A stretch of DNA of 64,000 bases from Bacillus velezensis. GTDB taxonomy: Bacteria > Bacillota > Bacilli > Bacillales > Bacillaceae. The DNA is taken from assembly GCF_001461825.1 (NCBI RefSeq), contig NZ_LLZC01000018.1:186001-250000 (forward strand), read 5' to 3'. This document shows, piece after piece, positions 17,768 through 27,132 of the stretch. Position numbers and translations under genes: made by a program. Below the pieces are notes generated by a model. The model was not told the origin of the DNA. It did no database searches and was given only the letters and a program-made list of their open reading frames with translations. Numbering within the stretch: the first letter of the stretch is position 1; every line of letters begins with the position of its first letter.

Positions 17768-18229
17768 ATGGACAAGAAGTTACTTACGGAAGCTGGTTAT
17801 AATGCGTTGAAGAAAGAATTACTTTGTTTAAAGAAAAAAAGATGGAAAGAAGTTAGTGAAAAAGTTCAAGAGAGCAGAAATTTTTGTGATTTTAATAAAG
17901 ATCCTGAGTATCAAATTTCAGTAGATGAATTTGCTGCACTTAAAAAGAAAATAAATGATTTAGAATACATTATAAAGCAAGCAAAAATAATTAAAAATGC
18001 AAAAATACGAGAAGTAGGGATCGGATCCATTGTCACTGTTAAAGAAATGACAGGAAAATATGAAATGCATCTTAAACTTGTTAGTCCCGCAGAATCACAT
18101 TTATCTGAAAACTATATATCAGATGAGTCTCCAATCGGAAAAAGTCTAATTGGTCACAAATTAAATGATGATGTAATAGTCATGACCCCTTCTGGAATGA
18201 TGCATTTATTAATCACTGAAATACAGTGA
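17768..18229 (+). CDS. GreA/GreB-family transcription factor with altered catalytic tip
   Basis: Protein of 153 aa with the GreA layout: N-terminal antiparallel coiled coil (residues 1-75) and C-terminal FKBP-like domain (SPIGKSLIGHKLNDDVIVMTPSG). In E. coli GreA the tip of the coiled coil has D41 and E44, which hold Mg2+ in the RNA polymerase active site for transcript cleavage. Here the tip reads FCDFNKDPEY: D41 is kept but position 44 is Lys. Cleavage activity should be weakened or lost, as in GreA-fold proteins that modify polymerase in other ways. A TTG at 17765 is an alternative start. RBS AAAGGAGGG. Island codon usage. Confidence 0.85.
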   Translation: MDKKLLTEAGYNALKKELLCLKKKRWKEVSEKVQESRNFCDFNKDPEYQISVDEFAALKKKINDLEYIIKQAKIIKNAKIREVGIGSIVTVKEMTGKYEMHLKLVSPAESHLSENYISDESPIGKSLIGHKLNDDVIVMTPSGMMHLLITEIQ

Positions 18230-18417
18230 TTTTTTTCTTAAGCTACTCTGTTGTACTCTATTTTAAATAAGGTAGATAATTGATGGTTGGTAGTAACAAT
18301 TGTGCTTTGTAAATGAAAATGGTGAATATTAGTCTTTTTATTTTAAAGATACAGGGTTGAAATCTAAAAAGGCATACTAATAGTATAAAAGTTTAGTTGT
18401 TGATAGAAGGAGGTTAA
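18230..18417. other. Intergenic region before the gcvH remnant
   Basis: AT-rich, with no open frame or operator palindrome recognised; a ribosome site AGGAGGT at 18408 belongs to the decayed gcvH-like gene. Confidence 0.4.
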
Positions 18418-18801
18418 GTGATTACACCAACAGAACTGTATTATTCCAAGGACCCTATTTGGTCAAAAGTTGAAGATCGAGTACGTTTAGAGATTACAGA
18501 TTATGCTCAAACAACGATTTGATGAAATTGTATTCTTAGATCCCCAGAAGGAAGGGAATTCATTAACGATAAACAATAGCTGTGGTGATGTGGAGTCCAT
18601 TAAAACTACTCCGAACTTATCTCATCCTTTAGATTCTAAAAGTAAACACAGAATTAGAGGATAGTCCTGAATATGTAAATGAATCCCCTTATGATCAAGG
18701 ATGGATGCGAGATGTTCAAATGGATAATATAGATGATATCCAACATCTTATACGTGCTAAAGAATACAAAGATTATGTATATGAAAAGAATGGAGGGAAT
18801 C
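18418..18801 (+). pseudogene. Second gcvH-like gene, multiply frameshifted
   Basis: Remnant of a lipoyl-carrier gene related to the one at 11199. It starts with GTG after AAGGAGGTTAA. Frame 1 gives ELYYSKDPIWSKVEDRV and EITDYAQTTI then a stop; frame 2 continues DEIVFLD and GDVESIKTTPNL with the lipoyl Lys region; frame 3 continues VNTELEDSPEYVNESPYDQG to RAKEYKDYVYE. At least two shifts, so the gene is dead. It sits just before a thioredoxin gene, mirroring the gcvH-trx order of the intact block. Confidence 0.85.
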
Positions 18802-19122
18802 ATGATGGAAAATTTACAATCAATGGATCATTTTGAGAAGTTAAAAAAAACAGAGCGCGTTGTCTTTATGTTTTCAGCGGACTGGTGCCCAGACTGTCGG
18901 GCGATCGAGCCAATTTTGCCGGACATTGAAGCAAATTATTCGGAATATCAGTTTATTTATGTAGACCGGGATGACTTTATTGATTTATGCATAGAACTGA
19001 ATGTATTTGGTATTCCAAGTTTTATCGCTTATCATAACGGAGAAGAAGCAGGGCGGTTTGTTAGCAAGGCTCGAAAAACACAAGAAGAAATCGAAACATT
19101 TCTTAACAGCTTGTCCGCTTAA
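18802..19122 (+). CDS. Thioredoxin-like protein with WCPDC active site
   Basis: Thioredoxin-fold protein of 106 aa; start ATG 18802 or 18805 after GGAGGGAATC. Active site SADWCPDCRAIEP (C29, C32), cis-Pro in VFGIPSFIAYHNGEEAGRF. CPDC places it in the YtpP-like thioredoxin group. A longer in-frame extension upstream is the tail of the gcvH remnant. It stands in a second, partly decayed copy of the redox cassette. Confidence 0.88.
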   Translation: MMENLQSMDHFEKLKKTERVVFMFSADWCPDCRAIEPILPDIEANYSEYQFIYVDRDDFIDLCIELNVFGIPSFIAYHNGEEAGRFVSKARKTQEEIETFLNSLSA

Positions 19123-19139
19123 TCTGCTAACATAAAATT

Positions 19140-19157
19140 GTACCAAACGGTAGGTAC
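19140..19157. promoter_or_regulatory. Operator 4, GTACC-N8-GGTAC palindrome
   Basis: Same 18-bp core as the other three operators, here upstream of an ahpD remnant and the Old-Yellow-Enzyme gene. Confidence 0.72.
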
Positions 19158-19166
19158 GGATAAATG

Positions 19167-19309
19167 GAATTAGAGGGAAGAATTATTAGTCAAGACGATG
19201 TTAAACAAGTTAAAAAACATAGAGATTCCAAAGAAGAAGTTGCTGAATCAATTATGGTAGCAACTGCCTTGAAAGTCGGATCTGCTCTTGACCATGGAGT
19301 TAATGCATA
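19167..19309 (+). pseudogene. ahpD remnant with internal deletion
   Basis: The leader and first codons align with the ahpD gene at 14734 (TTAGAGGGAA, then an ATG-less SQDD), after which the text jumps to VKQVKKHRDSKEEVAESIMV and ATALKVGSALDHGVNA. The stretch encoding the CPHC active site is missing and the start codon is changed. It follows operator 4, as ahpD follows operator 3. Confidence 0.85.
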
Positions 19310-19346
19310 ATGAATAAGTCTTAAAGTATAAAACTTGGAGGTTTTT

Positions 19347-20411
19347 ATGAATAATTTTCAGTCAGTTGAAGCTCTTTTTAAACCATTCGAAATGGGAAAT
19401 CTGAAACTATCTAATCGTATTTTGATGGCACCTATGACGCGAAACTTTTCTCCAAATGGAGTACCAGGGGAGGATGTCGCTGCGTATTATCGTCGTAGAG
19501 CTGAAAATGGTGTTGGACTTATTGTGACAGAGGGTACGTTTATCAACCATCCTGATGTTGCATCCGAGGTGCCAGCATGGCAGGAGGACGTACCACACTT
19601 ATACGGTGAAGAGGCGCTAAACGGTTGGTCAAAAGTAGTTGATGGGGTACACGAAGCCGGTGGGAAAATTTTCTCTCAATTGTGGCACATGGGTGCACGA
19701 GGCAACGCTAATGATTACTCAAAACAAGAAATTTTGGAATTGGTTGAAGCTTTTGCACAGGCAGCAGCCAATGCTAAAAAGGTTGGTTTTGATGGCATTG
19801 AGATTATGGCAGCCCATGGATTTTTAATCGATCAGTTCTTTTGGGAAAAAACAAACACACGTACCGATGAATACGGTGGCGACATAGTTAAGCGCACACG
19901 CTTTGCGAGTGAGGTCATCGCAGCTTGCCGACGTGTTGTTGGACCAGATTTCCCAATCTCGTTGCGAATCTCACAGTGGAAATATGATTTCTATACAGTA
20001 AAATTAGTAGAAACTCCAGAAGAACTAAAACGTTTCTTAACGCCATTAGCTGATGCAGGGGTGGACATCTTTCATGCATCTATTCGTCGCTTTTGGGAAC
20101 CTGCATTTGAAGGATCTGAACTGAATCTGTCAGGATGGATTAAAAAACTGACAGGAAAACCAACAATTACAGTTGGCTCTGTCGGTCTTGATGGCGCTGA
20201 TTTCGTGGATTTCTTCGCTACTGGAGAAGAGGCCAATGGCAAAGCCAACAAAATGGGCAATTTGATCGAGAGATTAGAACGTGAAGAATTTGATTTGATA
20301 GCGGTGGGTCGCGCATTATTGGCTGATCCTGACTGGGTAAACAAAATCCGAGACGGACGAACAGAAGAATTAATTCCGTTTACGCGTGAGGCAATTGAAA
20401 CATTAAATTAA
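19347..20411 (+). CDS. Old-Yellow-Enzyme-family NADH:flavin oxidoreductase (NemA-like)
   Basis: FMN-dependent ene-reductase-type TIM barrel of 354 aa; start ATG 19347 after TTGGAGG. N-terminal KPFEMGNLKLSNRILMAPMT and later DQFFWEKTNTRTDEYGG and AVGRALLADPDW are clear family marks. Two oddities: the substrate-binding pair usually written H-x-x-H/N reads M154-A-A-H157 (IEIMAAHGFL), so the first His is Met; and the segment after QLWHMGARGN is short for the family, which normally has a longer loop there. Such reductases act on electrophilic alkenes, nitro compounds and maleimides, and one (altA/nemA) is part of thiosulfinate tolerance clusters. Confidence 0.88.
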   Translation: MNNFQSVEALFKPFEMGNLKLSNRILMAPMTRNFSPNGVPGEDVAAYYRRRAENGVGLIVTEGTFINHPDVASEVPAWQEDVPHLYGEEALNGWSKVVDGVHEAGGKIFSQLWHMGARGNANDYSKQEILELVEAFAQAAANAKKVGFDGIEIMAAHGFLIDQFFWEKTNTRTDEYGGDIVKRTRFASEVIAACRRVVGPDFPISLRISQWKYDFYTVKLVETPEELKRFLTPLADAGVDIFHASIRRFWEPAFEGSELNLSGWIKKLTGKPTITVGSVGLDGADFVDFFATGEEANGKANKMGNLIERLEREEFDLIAVGRALLADPDWVNKIRDGRTEELIPFTREAIETLN

Positions 20412-20430
20412 ACAGAGCTTAAAAAATAAT

Positions 20431-20474
20431 AAAGAACCCATTTTGATTGATTATTTTAAAATGGGTTCTTTTTA
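20431..20474. terminator. Bidirectional terminator between OYE and marR genes
   Basis: Stem AAAGAACCCATTTT/AAAATGGGTTCTTT with a 13-nt loop and T-runs on both strands, between convergent genes. Confidence 0.92.
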
Positions 20475-20545
20475 TTACTTTCAGATAAAGATCCCATAAC
20501 ACTAGTACTTAACTTTTAGTGATTGATTTTGTAAGGTACATGAAA

Positions 20546-21019
20546 TTAATGGGAATTTTTTCGAGTTGAGTCTTTCATATGGTTGTTTACTACAGAAGCT
20601 ATTTTCATGAAGTTTATAAAATCTTCTGTTGAAAATTGATCCAGTCTACTCAATATTTTTCCATATTCTATTCGATCAAGTTCTTTGTGATACTTATAAG
20701 CTTGTTTCCCTTTTTCCGACAATTCTATGATAACTTCTCGGCTATTGGTTGGATTTTTATATTTTATAACCAACCCTTTTTTTAATAATTTATCCACCAT
20801 TTGAGAAATGGCACCTTTTGTTTTATTGGTAAGCTTCACAAGATGCGAAGGACTAACTTTCACATTTTCTCCAATTAAATCAATGGTATGTGCTTCAACC
20901 ATATATAGTTCATCTTCTGTTCCATATTTTCGAGGTATGTTTTCGTATGCGCTCGTGTTACGAGAGAGTTCATAAATAGATTCTAGTAGCTCATTAAAAA
21001 TTTCTTCTCTTGTCTTCAT
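20546..21019 (-). CDS. MarR-family transcriptional regulator
   Basis: Winged-helix regulator of 157 aa. The recognition region is VSPSHLVKLTNKTKGAISQM with VDKLLKKGLVIKYKNPTNSR in the wing. ATG 21019 (MKTREE) is preferred over a GTG inside the ribosome site AGGTG. Only one Cys lies in the upstream extension, so a Cys-based redox switch as in MhqR/OhrR is not evident. Divergent from the EamA transporter gene, which it probably controls. Confidence 0.88.
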   Translation of the reverse strand: MKTREEIFNELLESIYELSRNTSAYENIPRKYGTEDELYMVEAHTIDLIGENVKVSPSHLVKLTNKTKGAISQMVDKLLKKGLVIKYKNPTNSREVIIELSEKGKQAYKYHKELDRIEYGKILSRLDQFSTEDFINFMKIASVVNNHMKDSTRKNSH

Positions 21020-21145
21020 ACATTTCACCTGGTATCACTTTAGTTATTTATTCCTCAGTATAGCATACCTATTTACTCTTAATTGAACATGAACAACATA
21101 GCCCATATTTAATCTTTGACGGTAAGCCAGATTTAAGACCCCATA

Positions 21146-21198
21146 CTCAAATTGACTCCTGAAAGTTTAGGTGCTAAACTGTTAGGAGTCAATTTGAG
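21146..21198. repeat. Long perfect inverted repeat upstream of eamA
   Basis: Two exact 15-bp arms (CTCAAATTGACTCCT and AGGAGTCAATTTGAG) enclose a second perfect dyad AGTTTAG-GTG-CTAAACT. No T-run follows. It lies 37 bases before the EamA start and 127 bases before the MarR start, so it may be a MarR operator, a leader hairpin or a small mobile-element remnant. Confidence 0.8.
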
Positions 21199-21234
21199 AT
21201 TTAATTACTCATTTAGAAAGGATATGGTAAAGAT

Positions 21235-22128
21235 ATGTCTTTCAAACAATTTAGCATCTTACTATTGCTGGCTAGCCTTTTTGGTGCATCATTTTTATTC
21301 ATCAAAATAGCTTCACCTTCATTAGGCCCTTTATTTCTTATTGAAAGCCGTGTAGGAATTGCAGCTATCTCTCTTATTATTTTTGCACGATTACTAAAAC
21401 AAAAAATAGAAATCAAGTACAAATGGAAAGAGTTAATGATTCTGGGTGCCATTAATGCAGCCATTCCATTCGTTTTAATTGCTTACGCTGAGTTAAACCT
21501 TTCCGCGTCACTTGCTGCTATTATTAATTCTACAACTCCCTTGTTTTCCGTAATCATATCTATTTTATGGCTTAAAGAAGGTAAAAATATGCGTACTTTC
21601 CTTGGTATTATTATGGGGTGCATAGGAGTAGGAATCCTGGTTGGTTGGAGTCCTATTCAACTAAATGTAAAGGTTATATTATCAATAGTAGCTATTTCTT
21701 TAGCAGCTTTATTCTATGGAATAGGAGGAGTATATAGTAAAAGAGCTTTTCAAGATATGAAATCTTTTGATTTAGCTATTGGACAGCAATTAGGAGCAAG
21801 TATTGTTTTACTGCCTTTTGCACTCCTTGATATGCCTAACAAGTTACCAAGTATAGGTGTGACTATTTCAGTTTTAGGATTAGCCGTATTTTCTACAAGT
21901 GTTGCTTATCTTCTCTATTTTTATCTGATAAAAAATATAGGTCCAACTAAAACCGTTAGTGTAACCCTATTGGTACCCATATTCGGTATAATCTGGGGTG
22001 TTTTATTTTTAGATGAACGAACTTCCTTGAGTACTTATATAGGCTTATCGGTAGTATTAATGAGTATACTCTTAGTGTCTAATACAAAGCAGAAAGTATC
22101 TAATATACCCGAACAAGTAGTTAAATAG
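21235..22128 (+). CDS. EamA/DMT-family transporter
   Basis: Ten-helix drug/metabolite transporter of 297 aa, made of two EamA repeats (residues about 5-137 and 148-283). Repeat signatures are ASLFGASFLFIKIASPSLGP, and in the second half IGPTKTVSVTLLVPIFGIIW with FLDERTS. YdcZ/RhaT-type exporters of this family move amino acids and thiol metabolites such as cysteine. Start ATG 21235 after AAAGGATATGG. Divergent from the MarR gene. Confidence 0.88.
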   Translation: MSFKQFSILLLLASLFGASFLFIKIASPSLGPLFLIESRVGIAAISLIIFARLLKQKIEIKYKWKELMILGAINAAIPFVLIAYAELNLSASLAAIINSTTPLFSVIISILWLKEGKNMRTFLGIIMGCIGVGILVGWSPIQLNVKVILSIVAISLAALFYGIGGVYSKRAFQDMKSFDLAIGQQLGASIVLLPFALLDMPNKLPSIGVTISVLGLAVFSTSVAYLLYFYLIKNIGPTKTVSVTLLVPIFGIIWGVLFLDERTSLSTYIGLSVVLMSILLVSNTKQKVSNIPEQVVK

Positions 22129-22389
22129 AGAAACTCTTCTTAATTAAATGGGGTGCTAGATCCCTAACTGATAGAAGAGTGACTTATATGCTATTGACTC
22201 TTTAGTTACTCTATTCTTCATAATGAGAAAGGAAATCTGAAATCAAAATTTGTAAATTGTTTATTTTAACCAGGTAAATTAACATAAGTTAAAAGAAAGA
22301 GCGATTAAACCATTTCATAGCAAAATGGGTAGTAGAGAACTAAACTCTGTGATATTATTACTTAATATTCAGAATATAAAGACGAGTGA

Positions 22390-23694
<1,305 letters not shown>

Positions 23695-23851
23695 CAATAC
23701 CTGCAGCTCCTCGCAAAATAAATCCTCCTAAACCATTTGATAAACAAATTTCATATAATTGATTAATAGAACTATATGCTATGGTTTACAAATGGTTAAA
23801 ACTAATTGACAACAGAATTGATGAATTTTTTTGTCAAGTTTTAAGCGTAAT

Positions 23852-23876
23852 AAAAAGCCGCTGTGACAGCGGCTTC
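23852..23876 (-). terminator. Terminator after fhuD
   Basis: Stem AAGCCGCTG/CAGCGGCTT with a 3-nt loop, followed on the minus strand by five T. It marks the right edge of the island. Confidence 0.9.
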
Positions 23877-23880
23877 GGGG

Positions 23881-24819
23881 TTACTTCGTTAAGCTTTTTG
23901 TGATGTAGTCGAGCTGGCCTTCAAGTGAGATCGGGTCTGAGAAATAGAAGCCGATCGGATCAATGCGGTAGACATGGTTTTGTTTGACGGCATCGAGGTT
24001 CTTCCAGATTGAGCTGTCAAGCACGCCTTTGTCGTCACCGCCGGCCTGCCATGGCCCCATAAAGATGTAGTCTCCCGCGAAGTCAGGCAGTTTCTCGAGT
24101 GAAATGCTGGCGTAGCCCGGCCCTTGATTAATGGCTTTTTCCTGCGTCAGTTTTGTGGCCTTCAGCCCGAGTTTGTCATAAATGATGCTTCCGCCGCGGC
24201 CGAAGTCTTTACCGAATACATAGATGTCTTTTCCGTTTGTCTGCATGATGGAGATGGTTTTTGAGCCGACCGCTTTTTGAACCTTTGTTTTAGCGGCAGC
24301 GGTTTTCTTATCCCATTCAGTCAGCCATTTGTCTGCTTTATCTTCAGTGCCTGTCATTTTCGCAAACTCTTTGAATTGATCAATGTTGCTGAGCTTGTCA
24401 TATTTAATGGCGATTGTCGGCGCGATTTTTTCCAGTTTTTCAATGTCGGCGCCTTGTGTCGTCCAGACAACGATTAAATCCGGCTTTAAGTCAATGATTT
24501 TTTCAACGGACGTGCCGTCGCCGATGTTTGTCACACCTTTTGTTTTCCCTTTGTAATAAGGGTTTTTAAATACGTTTTGCGGCGCGCCGACAACATTGAT
24601 GCCGAGCTGTTTAAAGTCGCCGTAGTAGCCGTCAGCCATGACGACGACCCGTTTCGGGTGCTTCGGAATTTTAATATTGCCGTTTTCGGCTTTATACGTG
24701 ATGGTTTCTTCTTTTTCAGAAGAACCTTTCGTGTCTGAAGAATTGCCGCATGCGGCCAAAGCGGCGATGAGCAGCACGGCAATCAGCGCTGCGCCGATTT
24801 TCTTGTATGTATGGAACAT
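23881..24819 (-). CDS. fhuD: Ferric hydroxamate-binding lipoprotein FhuD
   Basis: Iron-siderophore binding lipoprotein of 312 aa. The signal peptide ends at the lipobox AALAAC (Cys about residue 24). The mature part is a class III binding protein with HPKRVVVMADGYYGDFKQLG and QGPGYASISLEKLPDFAGDY. It delivers ferrichrome, ferrioxamine-type and similar hydroxamates to FhuBG. Divergent from fhuBGC, with Fur boxes on both sides of the shared intergenic region. Confidence 0.95.
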   Translation of the reverse strand: MFHTYKKIGAALIAVLLIAALAACGNSSDTKGSSEKEETITYKAENGNIKIPKHPKRVVVMADGYYGDFKQLGINVVGAPQNVFKNPYYKGKTKGVTNIGDGTSVEKIIDLKPDLIVVWTTQGADIEKLEKIAPTIAIKYDKLSNIDQFKEFAKMTGTEDKADKWLTEWDKKTAAAKTKVQKAVGSKTISIMQTNGKDIYVFGKDFGRGGSIIYDKLGLKATKLTQEKAINQGPGYASISLEKLPDFAGDYIFMGPWQAGGDDKGVLDSSIWKNLDAVKQNHVYRIDPIGFYFSDPISLEGQLDYITKSLTK

Positions 24820-24848
24820 CTGACATTCCTTCTTTCATAAAAATTATT

Positions 24849-24867
24849 GATAAAGAGAATCATTATC
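24849..24867. promoter_or_regulatory. Fur box for fhuD
   Basis: GATAAAGAGAATCATTATC, two differences from the 19-bp Fur consensus, 30 bases before the fhuD start. Confidence 0.85.
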
Positions 24868-24984
24868 AGTGTGATTATATCACTGCTTTCATAGAGAAGC
24901 ACGCTCTTTTTAAAGAAAAACTTTCTTTTTTTATATGAAATTAGGTCTATTAAAAGAGAAGATAAAAGTGCTATACTGAAACAA

Positions 24985-25004
24985 GTCATTGATAATCATT
25001 ATCA
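24985..25004. promoter_or_regulatory. Fur box for fhuBGC
   Basis: Contains the perfect 7-1-7 core TGATAATCATTATCA at 24990-25004, 33 bases before the likely fhuB start. Confidence 0.88.
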
Positions 25005-25036
25005 TTACCATTCTTGTTTTGAGAAAGGAAGAACGA

Positions 25037-26104
25037 GTGTTGGGTCTATTGAAAAAGAAACAGACAATGACGGCTCAAGGGGCATCAGGGAGTGAAATCC
25101 AGTGGACGGCGCGTTCATTCCGGGCTGCTGTGCTGCTGTGTGCCGGTATTGCGGTTTTATTGATCGGCGCGGCTCTGTCTGTTTCCATCGGAGCTGCCGA
25201 TATTCATCTGCGGACGGTGTGGGATGCTCTCTTTCACTTTCAGCCGCAAAATACATCTCATCAAATCATACGCGATCTGAGGCTGCCGAGAACTGCCGCC
25301 GCCGCGCTCGTCGGGGCTTTTTTAGCTGTGTCCGGGGCGATTATGCAGGGGCTGACGCGGAACCCGCTTGCTGAGCCTTCCATTATGGGCGTGACGTCGG
25401 GGTCAGGATTTGCGATCGCATTGGCATTTGCTTTTTTTCCGGGGCTGTCTGCGGCGGGACTTGTTTTGTGGTCCTTTGCGGGAGCGGGAATCGGAGCGCT
25501 TATTGTGTTTGGCATCGGCCTGTTTTCAAAAGGCGGTCTGACACCGGTGAAGCTCGCGCTGGCCGGTACGGCAGTCGGCTATTTCTTAACGGGGCTTTCA
25601 AGCGCGATTGCGATCCGTTTTGATGTCGCCCAGGATGTGAAGTTCTGGTATGCCGGAGGAGTTGCTTCCGTGAAATGGGAAGGCGTGCAGCTGCTTTTGG
25701 CGGTCGGGGTTATCGGGCTTTTGCTGGCATTTCTGATTGCGCGCTCAGTGACGGTGCTGAGCTTGGGTGAGGAACTGGCCAAAGGGCTCGGGCAGTACAC
25801 ATCGCTTGTGAAAGTAATCGGAATGTTTGTCGTTGTCCTCTTGACGGGGGCTTCAGTCTCAGTCGCCGGAGCCATTTCTTTTATCGGCTTGGTGATTCCG
25901 CATATCACCCGGTTTTTAGTCGGGGTAGATTACAGGTGGATCATTCCCTGTTCGGCGGTATTCGGCGCCGTTCTGTTAGTCTTCAGTGATATTGCCGCAA
26001 GACTCGTCAATGCGCCGTTTGAAACACCGGTCGGCGCTTTAACCGCCCTTATCGGCGTTCCCTTTTTCTTTTATTTGGCGCGCAGGGAAAGGAGAGGGCT
26101 GTAA
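25037..26104 (+). CDS. fhuB: Ferric hydroxamate ABC permease FhuB
   Basis: FecCD-family permease of about 355 aa with nine to ten membrane helices. RDLRLPRTAAAALVGAFLA and GLTRNPLAEPSIMGV are family motifs; the ATPase-contacting GLGQYTSLVKVIGM loop is near the C-terminal third. An open frame runs from 24989 but that part is the Fur box itself; GTG 25037 (or TTG 25040) after AAAGGAAG is the probable start, ATG 25067 region another choice. The stop overlaps the fhuG ATG. Confidence 0.93.
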   Translation: MLGLLKKKQTMTAQGASGSEIQWTARSFRAAVLLCAGIAVLLIGAALSVSIGAADIHLRTVWDALFHFQPQNTSHQIIRDLRLPRTAAAALVGAFLAVSGAIMQGLTRNPLAEPSIMGVTSGSGFAIALAFAFFPGLSAAGLVLWSFAGAGIGALIVFGIGLFSKGGLTPVKLALAGTAVGYFLTGLSSAIAIRFDVAQDVKFWYAGGVASVKWEGVQLLLAVGVIGLLLAFLIARSVTVLSLGEELAKGLGQYTSLVKVIGMFVVVLLTGASVSVAGAISFIGLVIPHITRFLVGVDYRWIIPCSAVFGAVLLVFSDIAARLVNAPFETPVGALTALIGVPFFFYLARRERRGL

Positions 26105-27114
26105 TGAATGTAAAATCGAAAAAACCGCTGGCGGTCATGGCCGTTACGTTTTTGCTCATATGCATCGTCTTTTTTATCAGTTTAAACATGGGGGTGATCC
26201 GGATTGCGCCTCTTGATACGCTGCGTGTCTTTTTCGGACAGGGGGATGCCCGGGATCAGCTCGTTTTATTTGAATTCAGACTGCCGCGCATGGTGCTGTC
26301 ATTGCTGGTCGGCGCCGGAATCGCGGTTTCAGGCGCGATTTTTCAAAGCGTGTCTCAAAATGACTTGGCGGAGCCGGGCATTCTCGGTATTAACGCCGGA
26401 GCGTCTTTGGCGGTCGTTCTGTTTATCTTCTTTTTCCAAGGATCAGCTGTTGATTTAAGCATGGCCGGTACATGGCTGCTTCCGGTGAGCGCTTTGGCGG
26501 GGGCTTTTCTGGCTGCGCTGCTCATCTATGTTCTGGCTTGGAAAAAAGGCGTTTCACCTGTCCGGCTCGTTTTGGTCGGGATCGGCGTCAATGCGGGGTT
26601 TAATGCGCTTCTCTTGATTTTTCAGCTGAAAATGGACCCGCGGGATTTCATGCAGGCGCTTGTATGGATTTCCGGTTCGATTTGGAACGCCAATTGGAAA
26701 ATGGTGCTGTCCATTTTGCCGTGGCTGCTGGTTCTTTTACCGTTCAGCCTCTATAAAGCCAGGTATTTAAATGTGCTTCAGCTCGGTGATCAGCTGGCGG
26801 CGGGGCTTGGCACCCGGGTTGAAAAGGAGCGGCGCGTTCTGCTGATGTCCGCCGTTGCCCTGACCGCGTCATGTGTTGCGGCAGCCGGCGGAATCGCTTT
26901 TCTCGGACTCATTGCACCGCATTTGGCCAGAAGGCTTACCGGGCCGCGCCACCAGACGCTTATCCCGGTTTCGGCTTTAATCGGAGCATTTTTATTTCTG
27001 CTTGCCGATACGCTGGCGAGAAATGTGCTTGCACCGTCCGAAATTCCCGTCGGCCTGGTGATTTCCGTGCTCGGAGCGCCGTATTTTGTATATTTACTGA
27101 TGAAAACGAAATAG
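26104..27114 (+). CDS. fhuG: Ferric hydroxamate ABC permease FhuG
   Basis: Second FecCD-type permease, 336 aa, pairing with FhuB. FEFRLPRMVLSLLVGAGIAV and SQNDLAEPGILGINAGASL are characteristic; FLGLIAPHLARRLTGPRHQ is the conserved C-terminal turn. It starts at the fhuB stop (TAATG overlap) and is followed after 18 bases by fhuC. Confidence 0.94.
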   Translation: MNVKSKKPLAVMAVTFLLICIVFFISLNMGVIRIAPLDTLRVFFGQGDARDQLVLFEFRLPRMVLSLLVGAGIAVSGAIFQSVSQNDLAEPGILGINAGASLAVVLFIFFFQGSAVDLSMAGTWLLPVSALAGAFLAALLIYVLAWKKGVSPVRLVLVGIGVNAGFNALLLIFQLKMDPRDFMQALVWISGSIWNANWKMVLSILPWLLVLLPFSLYKARYLNVLQLGDQLAAGLGTRVEKERRVLLMSAVALTASCVAAAGGIAFLGLIAPHLARRLTGPRHQTLIPVSALIGAFLFLLADTLARNVLAPSEIPVGLVISVLGAPYFVYLLMKTK

Positions 27115-27132
27115 AGGAAGGAGGCTGCCGCG

